From positions 3,346,473 to 3,410,472 of the forward strand of contig CP075528.1 in NCBI GenBank assembly GCA_025808875.1: DNA of 64,000 nt. The letters run 5' to 3'. The position numbers were made by a program, and so were the translations under genes. The notes under the pieces are model-generated. The model saw only the letters and a list, made by a program, of their open reading frames with translations, did no database searches and had not been told where the DNA came from. Source of the DNA: Enhydrobacter sp. (GTDB lineage Bacteria > Pseudomonadota > Alphaproteobacteria > Reyranellales > Reyranellaceae). Of the stretch, positions 1 to 20,609 are shown piece after piece; position 1 is the stretch's first letter; each line of letters opens with the position of its first letter.

Positions 1-359
1 GTAAAACCGCGGCCGATTGTGGTGCCGACGACATCGACGAACTGGCCAGGCACAAAATGGCTCGGCACCAGCTCGGCGCCGACCTCGAGCACGGCATCCT
101 TGGCGACGCGGAACTCGACGAGCTTCTTCTTGGGCTCGACCTTGGCCTTGGCGAAATGGCCGCGCATCGGCTGGCTGACGTTCTTCACCTTGGCCTTGCC
201 GTAGCCGAGCTGGACGGCCGTGTACTTGTCCTTCTCCTCGGAGCGGACGGCGACAACCTGCAGATTGTCGACCTTCAGAACGGTCACCGGCACATGTTCC
301 CCCGCGTCGTTGAAGACGCGGGTCATGCCGACCTTCTGGGCGACGAGACCGCAACGCAT
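1..359 (-). CDS. rplC: 50S ribosomal protein L3 (partial, N-terminal part)
   Basis: Large-subunit protein L3, an early assembly protein near the peptidyl transferase centre. The reading frame begins with ATG at 357-359 and runs off the window edge. It reads [16 protein letters not shown] at the N-terminus, the usual L3 opening, followed by a basic [13 protein letters not shown] stretch near residue 75. It lies 34 bp downstream of rpsJ on the same strand, the normal S10-operon order (rpsJ-rplC). Only about 119 residues of the expected 200 or more are present because the window ends, not because the gene is broken. Confidence 0.95.
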   Translation of the reverse strand, partial: MRCGLVAQKVGMTRVFNDAGEHVPVTVLKVDNLQVVAVRSEEKDKYTAVQLGYGKAKVKNVSQPMRGHFAKAKVEPKKKLVEFRVAKDAVLEVGAELVPSHFVPGQFVDVVGTTIGRGF

Positions 360-393
360 GGTCCTGTTCCTTCTTCCCTGTCCCGTTCGCCGC

Positions 394-708
394 CTAGGCG
401 CCGAGCTTGATTTCGACGTCCACGCCAGAGGCGAGGTCGAGCTTCATCAGCGCGTCCACCGTCTGCGGCGTCGGATCGACGATATCGAGCACGCGCTTGT
501 GCGTGCGCACTTCGAACTGTTCGCGCGACTTCTTGTCGATGTGGGGCGAGCGATTGACCGTGAACCGCTCGATCCGCGTCGGCAGCGGGATCGGCCCGCG
601 CACCTGCGCGCCCGTCCGCTTGGCGGTGCTGACGATCTCGCTCGTCGACGTGTCGAGCACGCGATGATCGAAGGCTTTCAGCCGGATGCGGATGTTGGTG
701 CTGTCCAT
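394..708 (-). CDS. rpsJ: 30S ribosomal protein S10
   Basis: Small-subunit protein S10 (104 aa, normal length 102-105), also the NusE partner of NusB in antitermination. It carries the conserved [13 protein letters not shown]-terminus, the GPIPLPT loop and the [10 protein letters not shown]-terminal half. ATG at 706-708 is the only plausible start. It sits between tuf and rplC with gaps of about 35 bp, so the str operon appears to read through into the S10 operon, as is common in alphaproteobacteria. Confidence 0.97.
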   Translation of the reverse strand: MDSTNIRIRLKAFDHRVLDTSTSEIVSTAKRTGAQVRGPIPLPTRIERFTVNRSPHIDKKSREQFEVRTHKRVLDIVDPTPQTVDALMKLDLASGVDVEIKLGA

Positions 709-744
709 TGTCTGCTCGCTTGCCGCTGTCGGCGCGGTGTTCGG

Positions 745-1935
<1,191 letters not shown>

Positions 1936-1972
1936 GATCCTGGTCCTTGTTCGTGGGCCTTGGGGTTCTCGA

Positions 1973-4078
<2,106 letters not shown>

Positions 4079-4114
4079 GGGACGGGCTTTCTGCGTTGAG
4101 GGGGCCTGTTGCGA

Positions 4115-4585
4115 CTACCAGCGATAGTGCGCAAACGCCTTGTTGGCGTCGGCCATCTTGTGGGTGTCCTCGCGCTTCTTCACGGCATTGCCGCGGCGGT
4201 TGAAGGCGTCTAGCAGCTCGGCGGAGAGCTTCTCGGTCATGCTGTGACCCGACCGGTCTCGGGCCGCCTGTATGATCCAGCGGATCGCCAGCGCCTGACG
4301 GCGCTCGGGACGAACCTCGACCGGGACCTGGTAAGTGGCGCCGCCGACGCGGCGCGAGCGGACCTCGATGGCCGGCTTGACGTTCTCCAGCGCCTCGTGG
4401 AAGGCCGGCACCGGATCGCCCTTGAGCTTGGCCTCGATCTCGTCGAGAGCGCCGTAGACGACGCGCTCGGCGACCGACTTCTTGCCACGCTCCATGAGCG
4501 TGTTCATGAACTTGCTGATGACGATGTCGCCGAACTTGGCGTCCGGCAGGACTTCACGCTTCTCCGCTGCGCGACGACGGGACAT
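4115..4585 (-). CDS. rpsG: 30S ribosomal protein S7
   Basis: S7 (156 aa) nucleates assembly of the 30S head and is the usual translational repressor of the str operon. The N-terminus [12 protein letters not shown], the central [17 protein letters not shown] loop and the C-terminal [19 protein letters not shown] are characteristic. ATG at 4583-4585 lies 13 bp after the rpsL stop. The short rpsL-rpsG gap leaves little room for the large S7-binding leader known from Escherichia coli. Confidence 0.97.
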   Translation of the reverse strand: MSRRRAAEKREVLPDAKFGDIVISKFMNTLMERGKKSVAERVVYGALDEIEAKLKGDPVPAFHEALENVKPAIEVRSRRVGGATYQVPVEVRPERRQALAIRWIIQAARDRSGHSMTEKLSAELLDAFNRRGNAVKKREDTHKMADANKAFAHYRW

Positions 4586-4599
4586 TGCTTCCTCCCGCC

Positions 4600-4971
4600 T
4601 TACTTCGGACGCTTGGCGCCGTACTTCGAACGGCGCTGCTTGCGGTCCTTGACGCCCTGCGTGTCGAGGGTGCCGCGAATAATGTGGTAGCGCACGCCCG
4701 GCAGATCCTTGACGCGGCCGCCGCGGATCATGACGACCGAATGCTCCTGCAGATTGTGGCCCTCGCCCGGGATGTAGCTCACGACCTCGTAGGCGTTGGT
4801 CAGCCGCACCTTGGCGACCTTGCGCAACGCCGAGTTCGGCTTCTTCGGCGTCGTCGTGTAGACGCGGGTGCAGACGCCGCGCTTCTGCGGGCAGGCCTCG
4901 AGGGCCGGCACCTTGTTGCGCGCGGAGAGCGGGCGGCGGCCCTTGGCAATCAGCTGATTGATGGTCGGCAT
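4600..4971 (-). CDS. rpsL: 30S ribosomal protein S12
   Basis: S12 (123 aa, normal length) maintains decoding accuracy at the A site. It contains the two lysine-bearing loops known for streptomycin interaction, [11 protein letters not shown] and the [10 protein letters not shown] region, with unmutated-looking residues. It is the first gene of this str operon. A strong sigma70-type promoter lies about 205 bp upstream at 5176-5204. rpoC is not directly upstream as it often is elsewhere: an opposite-strand acetyltransferase intervenes. Confidence 0.97.
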   Translation of the reverse strand: MPTINQLIAKGRRPLSARNKVPALEACPQKRGVCTRVYTTTPKKPNSALRKVAKVRLTNAYEVVSYIPGEGHNLQEHSVVMIRGGRVKDLPGVRYHIIRGTLDTQGVKDRKQRRSKYGAKRPK

Positions 4972-5175
4972 CGACTTTCCGGTTTCCTGTTCGCCGTCTC
5001 TAATCCACCCAGGTCCGGCTCATCGGCGCAAAGCGAATGCGCGGGCATAGCGGCAAGAGCGCAGCCCCGCGCGAAAGAACAACTTTGCGGCCAAATGGCC
5101 TGACTTGTAGCGGTCCTCGACGTCAGGCTGCGTCTAGGCTCACGCCTACTACCAGCCCCCCGACGAGGTGGCGCG

Positions 5176-5204
5176 CTTATATGGCTGCACATGCACAGCG
5201 TCAA
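5176..5204 (-). promoter_or_regulatory. Sigma70-type promoter of the str operon
   Basis: On the minus strand TTGACG (5204-5199) and TATAAG (5181-5176) are separated by exactly 17 bp, a near-consensus housekeeping promoter. Transcription would begin near 5169 and give a leader of about 200 nt before rpsL. Its position opposite the gene-free stretch and its match quality make it the best promoter in the window. The start site itself is inferred. Confidence 0.75.
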
Positions 5205-5574
5205 GCGCGGTGACGGCTTTTCTCTTTGATTTCGTTGGTTATTCCAACGCCCCGGCCGACGCCTGTTTTCGGTCGACCTCCAGGTCGTTCACGCAAGAAT
5301 CTGTCAACCACATCTAGTGTGGCGCCGTCGCCACACCCACAAACGAATCTGGACGCGGTGGATTTACACTCAGCATCCCCCTCGGCTATCGAAGTCGCAT
5401 GTTGCGCTTCGATCCGCGTATGGCCTCGGCCGTCAAAGGCACCGCCTTTGGGGCAGGGGGAGTCGTGCGCGATCGTATGGTCTAGACCACACTCCGTGAA
5501 CCCTGACCCCGCCGAGAACGGCCGGGGTCCAGCGCAACGGGTCCCGCCGTCCGGCCAACGGAAGCGAGACCGAG
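5205..5574 (+). promoter_or_regulatory. Hairpin-rich gene-free leader upstream of the GNAT gene
   Basis: No convincing coding region was seen. The stretch holds several perfect inverted repeats: CGTTGG/CCAACG at 5233-5249, GTGTGGCG/CGCCACAC at 5317-5336 (4-nt loop), AAAGGC/GCCTTT at 5436-5450, the 12-bp palindrome TGGTCTAGACCA at 5478-5489, and ACCCCG-CCG/CGG-CGGGGT at 5506-5528 with an AGAA loop. The last elements lie directly before the acetyltransferase start. It could be a structured 5' leader, a small RNA locus or operators; I do not recognise a named riboswitch class. Confidence 0.4.
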
Positions 5575-6144
5575 ATGCCCACCCGCCAGATGCCACCAAC
5601 ACCGGTGCTCCAGACGCCGCGACTCTTCCTGCGTCCGTTGCGCAGCAAGGACGCGCCGGTGATCCAGCGACGCTTCCCGCGCTGGGAAGTCGTGCGCTGG
5701 CTCGATGCCAAGGTGCCGTGGCCGTACCCGTCCGACGGTGCCGCCACCTTCGTCGCCCGCTGCCTCGAGGAGATGGCGCGTGGCGACAAGTGCCACTGGG
5801 CGATCGTGCCGAGATCGGGGCCGGCCGACCTGATCGGCTCGATCAGCCTGTGGCCCGACGACGGCGCGAATTGTGACCAGCGCGGATTCTGGCTCGACCC
5901 CGACTACCACGGCCGCGGGCTGATGACCGAGGCGGCCCATCGGGTCACCGACTATGCGTTTCGCGAACTCGGCTGGCCTCACCTGTGGCTCAGCAACGCC
6001 CAAGGCAACCATGCCTCGCGACGGATCAAGGAGAAGCAGGGCGCCCGCCTGGTCGACCTGCTGATCGGGCGATGCGTCGGCGGCGACACGTCTCGCATGA
6101 TCTGGCAGCTCTCCGCCGTCGACTGGCTCGAGCGACATCCCTGA
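5575..6144 (+). CDS. GNAT-family N-acetyltransferase (RimJ/RimL-like)
   Basis: A 189-aa GCN5-related acetyltransferase. The N-terminal TPRLFLRPL is typical of the RimJ/RimL-like group. The acetyl-CoA pyrophosphate loop appears as YHGRGLMTEA near residues 122-131 (R-x-x-G-x-G/A class). The later SNAQGNHASRRIKEKQGAR segment matches the N-x-x-S-x-R-x-x-E-K-x-G end of the fold. The substrate is unknown; ribosomal-protein acetylation would suit the context but is only inference. It is the only plus-strand gene inside the ribosomal/rpo block and sits between rpoC and rpsL. Confidence 0.85.
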   Translation: MPTRQMPPTPVLQTPRLFLRPLRSKDAPVIQRRFPRWEVVRWLDAKVPWPYPSDGAATFVARCLEEMARGDKCHWAIVPRSGPADLIGSISLWPDDGANCDQRGFWLDPDYHGRGLMTEAAHRVTDYAFRELGWPHLWLSNAQGNHASRRIKEKQGARLVDLLIGRCVGGDTSRMIWQLSAVDWLERHP

Positions 6145-6149
6145 ACACG

Positions 6150-6179
6150 GAAGGCCGTCGTCTTGCGACGACGGCCTTC
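6150..6179. terminator. Bidirectional hairpin terminator between the GNAT gene and rpoC
   Basis: A perfect 13-bp stem (GAAGGCCGTCGTC at 6150-6162 and its complement at 6167-6179) closes a TTGC loop. It lies between two convergent genes, 5 bp after the GNAT stop and 25 bp after the rpoC stop. Neither side has a long T tract, so termination on either strand is inferred from stem strength and position. Confidence 0.65.
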
Positions 6180-6204
6180 GAATTCAGAGGGAGGGGCCGG
6201 CCGG

Positions 6205-14609
<8,405 letters not shown>

Positions 14610-14713
14610 CCTGCGTCCTCGATCGGTTCAAGGGCGGAGAAACACCCGCTGCTTTCTCGGAGCTCGCGGCCCGCCAGCCGTTCGCCCCATCCGTTGCAGA
14701 GGGCCACTTGTCG

Positions 14714-14735
14714 AAGCGGATGCGCGCATCCGCTT
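14714..14735. repeat. 22-bp perfect palindrome between rplL and rpoB
   Basis: The 22 bases at 14714-14735 equal their own reverse complement (half-site AAGCGGATGCG). In the rplJL-rpoBC transcript this could fold as a hairpin with a minimal loop. Alternatively it could pair between transcripts or be a DNA-level site. Its position about 105 bp before rpoB matches where E. coli has an attenuator and an RNase III site. Confidence 0.7.
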
Positions 14736-14746
14736 GGATAAGGGGC

Positions 14747-14784
14747 CCGTCCGGGCCGACTTCTCGCGAAGCCCGCCCGGACGG
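14747..14784 (-). terminator. Attenuator-like hairpin after rplL
   Basis: A perfect 10-bp G+C-rich stem, CCGTCCGGGC paired with GCCCGGACGG, begins 8 bp after the rplL stop in the direction of transcription and encloses an 18-nt loop with partial inner pairing. There is no T tract, so partial termination or RNA processing before rpoB is more likely than full termination. Confidence 0.55.
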
Positions 14785-14792
14785 AAATCGCC

Positions 14793-15173
14793 TTACTTGA
14801 GCTCGACCTTGGCGCCCTCGGCCTCGAGCTTGGCCTTGAGCTTCTCGGCGTCGGCCTTCGGCACGCCGTCCTTGACCGACTTGGGCGCGCCCTCGACCAG
14901 ATCCTTGGCCTCCTTGAGGCCGAGGCCGGTGATCTCGCGCACCACCTTGATGACGTTGATCTTCTTGTCGCCCGCCGCGGCCAGCACGACGGTGAACTCG
15001 TCCTTGGCTTCCGCCGGGGCGGCACCGCCGGCAGCGGCGCCCGGAGCGGCCGCGACCGCGACCGGAGCGGCGGCGCTGACGCCCCACTTCTCTTCCAAGA
15101 GCTTGCTGAGCTGCGCGGCCTCGAGGACCGTCAGGGCCGAAAGCTCTTCGACCAGCTTTTCCAGATTAGCCAT
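14793..15173 (-). CDS. rplL: 50S ribosomal protein L7/L12
   Basis: Stalk protein L7/L12 (126 aa) recruits translation GTPases. It has an N-terminal dimerisation domain ([22 protein letters not shown]), an Ala/Gly/Pro-rich hinge at about residues 35-53, and the C-terminal [20 protein letters not shown] factor-binding domain. It follows rplJ by 54 bp in the conserved rplJ-rplL pair and precedes rpoB. Confidence 0.98.
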   Translation of the reverse strand: MANLEKLVEELSALTVLEAAQLSKLLEEKWGVSAAAPVAVAAAPGAAAGGAAPAEAKDEFTVVLAAAGDKKINVIKVVREITGLGLKEAKDLVEGAPKSVKDGVPKADAEKLKAKLEAEGAKVELK

Positions 15174-15227
15174 TGTCTCTCTCCTAGATATCCCGAACTT
15201 CGTAGACGTTGAGTGGATGCGTCGAAC

Positions 15228-15752
15228 TCACGCGGCCTTCGCGCCGTCCTTGGCTCCATAGGCGCCGAACACACGAGCGACCTGACCCGCCGGCGCCTGC
15301 AGCACGCCCGCGACCTTGGTCGCCGGGGCCTGCAGAAGGCCGATGATCGTGGCCCTGAGTGCATCGAGCGACGGCAGCATGGCGAGCGCCTGGACGCCCG
15401 CGACGTCCAGCGTGTTCTCACCCAGCGCGCCACCGACGATGGTCAGCTTCTCGTTGCCCTTGGCGAAGGCGGAAACCACCTTCGCCGCGGCGACCGGATC
15501 CTTGGAGTAGGCGATGGCGGTCGGGCCCGTGAAGAGGGGTCCGAGCGCCTTGAAGGGCGTGCCCTCGAGGGCACGCAGCGTGAGCCGGTTCTTGGCGACC
15601 TTGTAGCTCGCGCCGGCCGCCCGCACCTTGCGGCGCAGGTCCGTCACTTCTTGGACCGTCAGACCTGATTGGCGGGTAACCACCACCAGGTTGGCGTCCT
15701 TGAAGGTCCGGTTCAGCTCGGCGATCGCTTCGGCCTTTTCCGAACGATTCAC
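15228..15752 (-). CDS. rplJ: 50S ribosomal protein L10
   Basis: L10 anchors the L7/L12 dimers to 23S rRNA and, with L12, usually represses its own mRNA. The protein begins MNRSEKAEAIAEL and continues with VTDLRRKVRAAGASYKVAKNRL. I chose GTG at 15750-15752 (174 aa): it matches the family N-terminus and has GGAG six bases upstream. A TTG twelve bases earlier overlaps that Shine-Dalgarno sequence and would add MENA, which looks wrong. The C-terminal helix binding L12 is Ala/Val rich as usual. Confidence 0.95.
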   Translation of the reverse strand: MNRSEKAEAIAELNRTFKDANLVVVTRQSGLTVQEVTDLRRKVRAAGASYKVAKNRLTLRALEGTPFKALGPLFTGPTAIAYSKDPVAAAKVVSAFAKGNEKLTIVGGALGENTLDVAGVQALAMLPSLDALRATIIGLLQAPATKVAGVLQAPAGQVARVFGAYGAKDGAKAA

Positions 15753-16022
15753 GGCGTTCTCCAACTATGGCCCGACCCGGAGGATCCGGATCGGACCGGC
15801 TGCGATTGGGCCTTGCGGCCCGCTGCGCCTGCCCCGGAAGTTCGGGTCTCTCGGCACGCACAAGACATGCGTGCCCCGATTCCCTTGCCCCCGTCTGCGC
15901 TGGCGGGTTTCCCCTTTAGGCCTGTCCCCGGTCACGAAGGACTTGGGACGAAGCACCGGCGGTCTCGGACAGGATTTCCGCCGACCGCCAAGGCGGGCGA
16001 CGAAACTCGTAAACTCTCCGCC
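15753..16022 (-). promoter_or_regulatory. Leader between rplA and rplJ with RNA hairpins
   Basis: The 270 bp contain no gene. A perfect 8-bp stem (GGCACGCA at 15853-15860 with TGCGTGCC at 15868-15875) and several shorter G+C-rich inverted repeats could form the rplJ mRNA leader. In other bacteria this leader binds the L10-L12 complex for autogenous control; that role here is inferred from position. I could not pick out a convincing promoter by eye. Confidence 0.45.
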
Positions 16023-16718
16023 TCAGGCGTTGAGGGCGGTGGCGGGGTCGAGCTTGATGCCCGGCCCCATGGTCGAACTCAGCGACACCTTCTTGATGAA
16101 GGTGCCCTTGGCGCCGCTCGGCTTGGCACGGTTGATCGCCGTGACCAGCGCGCGGACGTTGGCGGCGATGGCGTCCTCGCTGAACGAGGCCTTGCCGACA
16201 CCGGCATGGACGATGCCCGCCTTCTCGGCGCGGAACTCGATCGAGCCCGCCTTGGCGGCCTTGACCGCCGCGGCGACGTCCTGCGTCACCGTGCCGAGCT
16301 TCGGATTCGGCATCAGGCCGCGCGGGCCCAGCACCTTACCGAGACGGCCGACCACGCCCATCATGTCCGGGGTGGCGATGCAGCGGTCGAAGTTCATCTC
16401 GCCGCCGTTGATCTTCTCGGCGAGGTCCTCGGCCCCGACCAGGTCGGCGCCGGCGGCCTTGGCCTCGTCGGCCTTGGGACCGCGCGCGAACACCGCGACG
16501 CGCACCGTCTTGCCCGTGCCGCTCGGCAACTCGACCATGCCGCGCACGGCCTGGTCGGCGTGGCGTGGATCGATGCCGAGGTTCATGGCGATCTCGATCG
16601 TCTCGTCGAACTTCGCCTTGGCGTTGGCCTTCACGATCTTCACCGCCTCGGCGAGTGGGTAGATCTTCTCGCGATCGACGGCGGACGAGGCCGACTTGTA
16701 GCGCTTGCCGTGTGCCAT
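16023..16718 (-). CDS. rplA: 50S ribosomal protein L1
   Basis: L1 (231 aa) forms the mobile L1 stalk at the E site and commonly represses the L11 operon. The motif [18 protein letters not shown] and the C-terminal [18 protein letters not shown] are characteristic, as is [13 protein letters not shown] at about residue 131. ATG at 16716-16718 lies only 4 bp downstream of the rplK stop, so the two are translationally linked. Confidence 0.97.
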   Translation of the reverse strand: MAHGKRYKSASSAVDREKIYPLAEAVKIVKANAKAKFDETIEIAMNLGIDPRHADQAVRGMVELPSGTGKTVRVAVFARGPKADEAKAAGADLVGAEDLAEKINGGEMNFDRCIATPDMMGVVGRLGKVLGPRGLMPNPKLGTVTQDVAAAVKAAKAGSIEFRAEKAGIVHAGVGKASFSEDAIAANVRALVTAINRAKPSGAKGTFIKKVSLSSTMGPGIKLDPATALNA

Positions 16719-16722
16719 GGCC

Positions 16723-17151
16723 CTACTCCACCACCTGCAGGCCCATCGAGCGGGCCGAGCCCACGACCTGGGCCATCGCCGATTCGACCGAATCGCAGTT
16801 GAGATCGGGCATCTTCTGCTTGGCGATCTCCTCGACCTGCTTCCTGGTCACCTTGCCGACGATCTGGGTGCCCACCATCTTGGCGCCCGCTTCGATGCCC
16901 GCCGCCTTCTTCAGGAAGTAGCTCACCGGCGGCGTCTTGGTGATGAAGCTGAAGCTGCGGTCCTGGAACACGGTGATGACCACCGGGATCGGCATGCCCG
17001 CTTCCATCTTCTGGGTGCGCGCGTTGAACTGCTTGCAGAATTCCATGATGTTGACGCCCTGCTGACCGAGCGCGGGCCCGATCGGCGGCGACGGATTGGC
17101 CTTGCCGGCCGGCACTTGCAGCTTGACGTAGGCCTGGACCTTCTTGGCCAT
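16723..17151 (-). CDS. rplK: 50S ribosomal protein L11
   Basis: L11 (142 aa, normal length) is part of the GTPase-associated centre and needed for RelA stimulation. The N-terminal [18 protein letters not shown] with [16 protein letters not shown] defines the family; the C-terminal rRNA-binding domain contains [11 protein letters not shown] chose ATG at 17149-17151; the frame is open 51 bases further upstream but the added residues are not L11-like. It is first in the rplK-rplA unit. Confidence 0.97.
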   Translation of the reverse strand: MAKKVQAYVKLQVPAGKANPSPPIGPALGQQGVNIMEFCKQFNARTQKMEAGMPIPVVITVFQDRSFSFITKTPPVSYFLKKAAGIEAGAKMVGTQIVGKVTRKQVEEIAKQKMPDLNCDSVESAMAQVVGSARSMGLQVVE

Positions 17152-17262
17152 GAATGCCCCTCCTCTGGGCGGCGCGGTACGGCCATGGCCGGCCTCCCGC
17201 ACCCTATGTTCCAGTCAACCCCTTGATCCGATTGGATTCTCAGGATTGCCCGGCCTCATGCG

Positions 17263-17285
17263 AAAAGGCCGGCGCGAGGCCAGCC
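17263..17285 (-). terminator. Possible intrinsic terminator downstream of nusG
   Basis: Read on the minus strand, GGCTGG pairs with CCGGCC (one G-U pair) around a 7-nt loop and is followed directly by TTTT. It lies about 75 bp after the nusG stop and 112 bp before rplK, so it could separate the secE-nusG transcript from the rplKA transcript. Confidence 0.5.
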
Positions 17286-17331
17286 CTTCCGAGGGCGCGG
17301 GGTGTAGCAAAGTCCCCGACCCGGTACAACC

Positions 17332-17355
17332 CCCCATTTGCAGCGCAATATGGGG
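17332..17355 (-). promoter_or_regulatory. Hairpin at the 3' end of nusG
   Basis: CCCCAT-TTGC and GCAA-(T)-ATGGGG form a 10-bp stem with one bulge and an AGC loop just after the nusG stop codon. It has no T tract. It may protect the 3' end, act in attenuation, or help terminate together with the downstream hairpin. Confidence 0.4.
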
Positions 17356-17360
17356 ACGGT

Positions 17361-17897
17361 TCAGAGCTTCTCGACCTGCGCGTAGTCGAGCTCGACCGGG
17401 GTCGAACGGCCGAAGATCGAGACGGCGACCTTGAGGCGGGCGCGTTCCTCGTCGACATCCTCGACGGTGCCGTTGAACGAGGCGAAGGGGCCGTCGGCCA
17501 CCTTGACCTGCTCGCCGATCTCGAAGCTGACGGCGGGCTTGGGCCGCTCGACGCCCTCCTGGACCTGCTTGAGGATGCGGTTCGCCTCGGCGTCGGAGAT
17601 CGGCACCGGCTTGCCGCGGCCGCCGCCGCCCAGGAAACCCGTCACCTTGGCGGTGTTCTTCACCAGATGCCAGGTCTCGTCGTTGAGATCCATCTTCACC
17701 AGCACGTAGCCCGGGAAGAACTTGCGCTCGGTCTGGACCTTGGCGCCGCGGCGCACCTCGACGACCTCCTCGGTCGGCACGATGACCTCGGAAATCTCCT
17801 CGCCCAGCCCCTTCTTGCCGGCCTGCTCGCGGATCGACTGGGCGACCTTGTTCTCGAAGCCCGAATAGGCGTGAACGACATACCAACGATGAGCCAT
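17361..17897 (-). CDS. nusG: Transcription termination/antitermination protein NusG
   Basis: NusG (178 aa) binds RNA polymerase across the cleft and couples it to Rho or to ribosomal S10. The N-terminal NGN domain opens WYVVHAYSGFENKVA and includes KFFPGYVLVKMDL. The C-terminal KOW domain shows GEQVKVADGPFASFNGTVEDV at about 126-146. ATG at 17895-17897 is 1 bp after the secE stop, a conserved secE-nusG pair. Confidence 0.97.
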   Translation of the reverse strand: MAHRWYVVHAYSGFENKVAQSIREQAGKKGLGEEISEVIVPTEEVVEVRRGAKVQTERKFFPGYVLVKMDLNDETWHLVKNTAKVTGFLGGGGRGKPVPISDAEANRILKQVQEGVERPKPAVSFEIGEQVKVADGPFASFNGTVEDVDEERARLKVAVSIFGRSTPVELDYAQVEKL

Positions 17898-17898
17898 G

Positions 17899-18087
17899 TC
17901 ACACCCCGAGCAACAGCTTGACGACGTAGCCGATGATCTTGTCGGCCACGAGGAAGAACAAGGCGGCGATGACCACGAAGATGAACACCATGCTGGTGGT
18001 GATCAGGGTCTCACGCCGGGTCGGCCAGGTGACCTTGGACACCTCGGCACGGACTTCGCGGACGAATTCGATGGGATTCTTCGACAT
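17899..18087 (-). CDS. secE: Preprotein translocase subunit SecE
   Basis: SecE (62 aa) is the short one-span form typical of alphaproteobacteria. The amphipathic part FVREVRAEVSKVTWPTRRET is the conserved SecE signature, followed by a single membrane helix (about residues 30-58). It clamps SecY in the SecYEG channel. It lies between tRNA-Trp (20 bp upstream) and nusG, as in many proteobacteria. Confidence 0.96.
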   Translation of the reverse strand: MSKNPIEFVREVRAEVSKVTWPTRRETLITTSMVFIFVVIAALFFLVADKIIGYVVKLLLGV

Positions 18088-18107
18088 GCTCGCCGTTCTT
18101 CATGAAA

Positions 18108-18183
18108 TGGCAGGAGTGGAGGGACTCGAACCCCCGACCCTCGGTTTTGGAGACCGATGCTCTACCAACTGAGCTACACTCCT
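18108..18183 (-). tRNA. tRNA-Trp (CCA)
   Basis: A 76-nt cloverleaf with encoded CCA. The acceptor stem AGGAGTG/CACTCCT is perfect. The anticodon loop CTCCAAA gives anticodon CCA. The T arm contains GGTTCGAGTCC. It lies between tuf copy 2 and secE, a synteny shared with E. coli. Confidence 0.97.
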
Positions 18184-18189
18184 ACGACC

Positions 18190-18212
18190 GCCGCCGGCCA
18201 GAGACCGGCGGC
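18190..18212 (-). promoter_or_regulatory. Hairpin between tuf copy 2 and tRNA-Trp
   Basis: GCCGCCGG and CCGGCGGC form a perfect 8-bp stem with a 7-nt loop, 17 bp after the tuf stop and 6 bp before the tRNA. It lacks a T tract. It may be a 3'-end processing or stabilising structure in a tuf-tRNA-Trp-secE transcript, or a weak terminator. Confidence 0.45.
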
Positions 18213-18229
18213 AGCCCGTGCTTATAGCA

Positions 18230-19420
<1,191 letters not shown>

Positions 19421-19464
19421 GATGCCACGAACCTCGCTTGATCCTTCTCGACGGCCGTCCAAAC

Positions 19465-19538
<74 letters not shown>

Positions 19539-19575
19539 AAACTCCCGAACAGGGCCAACACACGCCGAGGTCCGT

Positions 19576-19662
19576 TGGTGGAGGGGGAAGGATTCGAACC
19601 TTCGTAGACGCGAAGTCGGCAGATTTACAGTCTGCTGCCATTGACCGCTCGGCCACCCCTCC
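19576..19662 (-). tRNA. tRNA-Tyr (GTA)
   Basis: An 87-nt class II tRNA with a long variable arm and encoded CCA. The acceptor stem is GGAGGGG/CCCCTCC, and the anticodon stem GCAGA/TCTGC carries the loop CTGTAAA, giving anticodon GTA. It is the first gene of the tRNA-Tyr/tRNA-Gly/tuf/tRNA-Trp/secE/nusG run, and a divergent promoter region of about 116 bp separates it from rlmB. Confidence 0.96.
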
Positions 19663-19778
19663 GAACCTGCGGTACGCACGGCGCGAGATAGCCTGTTCGA
19701 CCCGCCAAAACGGGCGCGCGTTGCTCGCAAATCCAATGAGTTACGTCAAGGGGCAAATCCCCCTATAGATAAGGTCTC

Positions 19779-20552
19779 ATGCGCTCCCGACCGCACCGCC
19801 CCAACCGGCCGCCCAACGATCGTCGGCGCGGCGGCCATCACTCGGTGTGGCTCTACGGCCGCCATCCCGTGCTGGCCGCCCTCGCCAATCCGGAGCGCCG
19901 CATCGAACGCATCCTGGCGACCCGCGAGACGGCGGACCGCCATGCCGCGGAGTTCGCCGGCCGGGCGCAGATCCTGTCGCGCGAGGAACTCGCCCAGCGC
20001 CTGCCGGCAGGCGCGGTCCATCAGGGCATTGCCGCCCTCGTCGCGCCACTCGAGGAGCCGCAACTGGAGGACGTGCTGGCGCGCTGCGGCGAGAACGCCC
20101 TGGTGCTGGCGCTCGACCAGGTTACCGATCCGCACAATGTCGGCGCCATCCTGCGCTCGGCCGCCGCCTTCGGCGTCGCCGGCCTGATCGTCACCGAGCG
20201 CCACGCGCCGTCCGACACGGGCGTGCTCGCCAAGGCCGCCTCGGGCGCGCTCGAGATCGTGCCCATGGTGCGCGCCGTCAACCTCGCGCGCGCGCTGGAA
20301 CAGCTCAAGCAGGCAGGCTTCTGGCTCTACGGACTCGACGAGCGCGGCGATGCCGCGATCGGCACGCTCGACCTCGGCGGCCGCGCCTGCGTCGTGCTCG
20401 GCGCCGAGGGCGAGGGCTTGCGCCGGCTGACGGCGGAGAAATGTGATCGTCTGGTGACCATCCCCACGAACGCGGCCCTGGCGGCGCTCAACGTCTCGAA
20501 TGCCGCCGCGATCGCATCATATGAGTGGGCGCGACGACGCTCAGCGGGGTGA
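19779..20552 (+). CDS. rlmB: 23S rRNA (guanosine-2'-O-)-methyltransferase RlmB / TrmH-family methyltransferase
   Basis: A 257-aa SpoU-class 2'-O-methyltransferase with the three trefoil-knot motifs: DPHNVGAILRSAAAFG (near 113), VLGAEGEGLRRL (near 205) and ALNVSNAAAIASYEW at the C-terminus. The N-terminal LYGRHPVLAAL substrate-binding domain is typical of RlmB, which methylates G2251 of 23S rRNA in E. coli. A basic 20-residue N-terminal tail precedes it. The start ATG is 116 bp from the divergent tRNA-Tyr. Assignment to RlmB rather than another TrmH paralogue is likely but not certain. Confidence 0.88.
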   Translation: MRSRPHRPNRPPNDRRRGGHHSVWLYGRHPVLAALANPERRIERILATRETADRHAAEFAGRAQILSREELAQRLPAGAVHQGIAALVAPLEEPQLEDVLARCGENALVLALDQVTDPHNVGAILRSAAAFGVAGLIVTERHAPSDTGVLAKAASGALEIVPMVRAVNLARALEQLKQAGFWLYGLDERGDAAIGTLDLGGRACVVLGAEGEGLRRLTAEKCDRLVTIPTNAALAALNVSNAAAIASYEWARRRSAG

Positions 20553-20609
20553 CAACTCTCTTTATGTTCGCGCGCGCCGAGACTATACGCTGCTACCGTT
20601 GCGACCGGG

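Noticed and set aside
5205..5574. Known alphaproteobacterial riboswitch before the GNAT gene
   Set aside because: I compared it mentally with SAM-II, glycine, fluoride and cobalamin motifs and saw no match to conserved bases, so only unspecific structure is claimed.
14714..14735. Attachment or recombination site at the 22-bp palindrome
   Set aside because: No integrase, no flanking direct repeats and no foreign DNA nearby; an RNA or processing role in the rplL-rpoB junction is simpler.
18190..18212. Full intrinsic terminator between tuf copy 2 and tRNA-Trp
   Set aside because: The stem is strong but lacks a T tract, and the tRNA-Trp, secE and nusG genes downstream have no obvious promoter of their own, so read-through seems likely.
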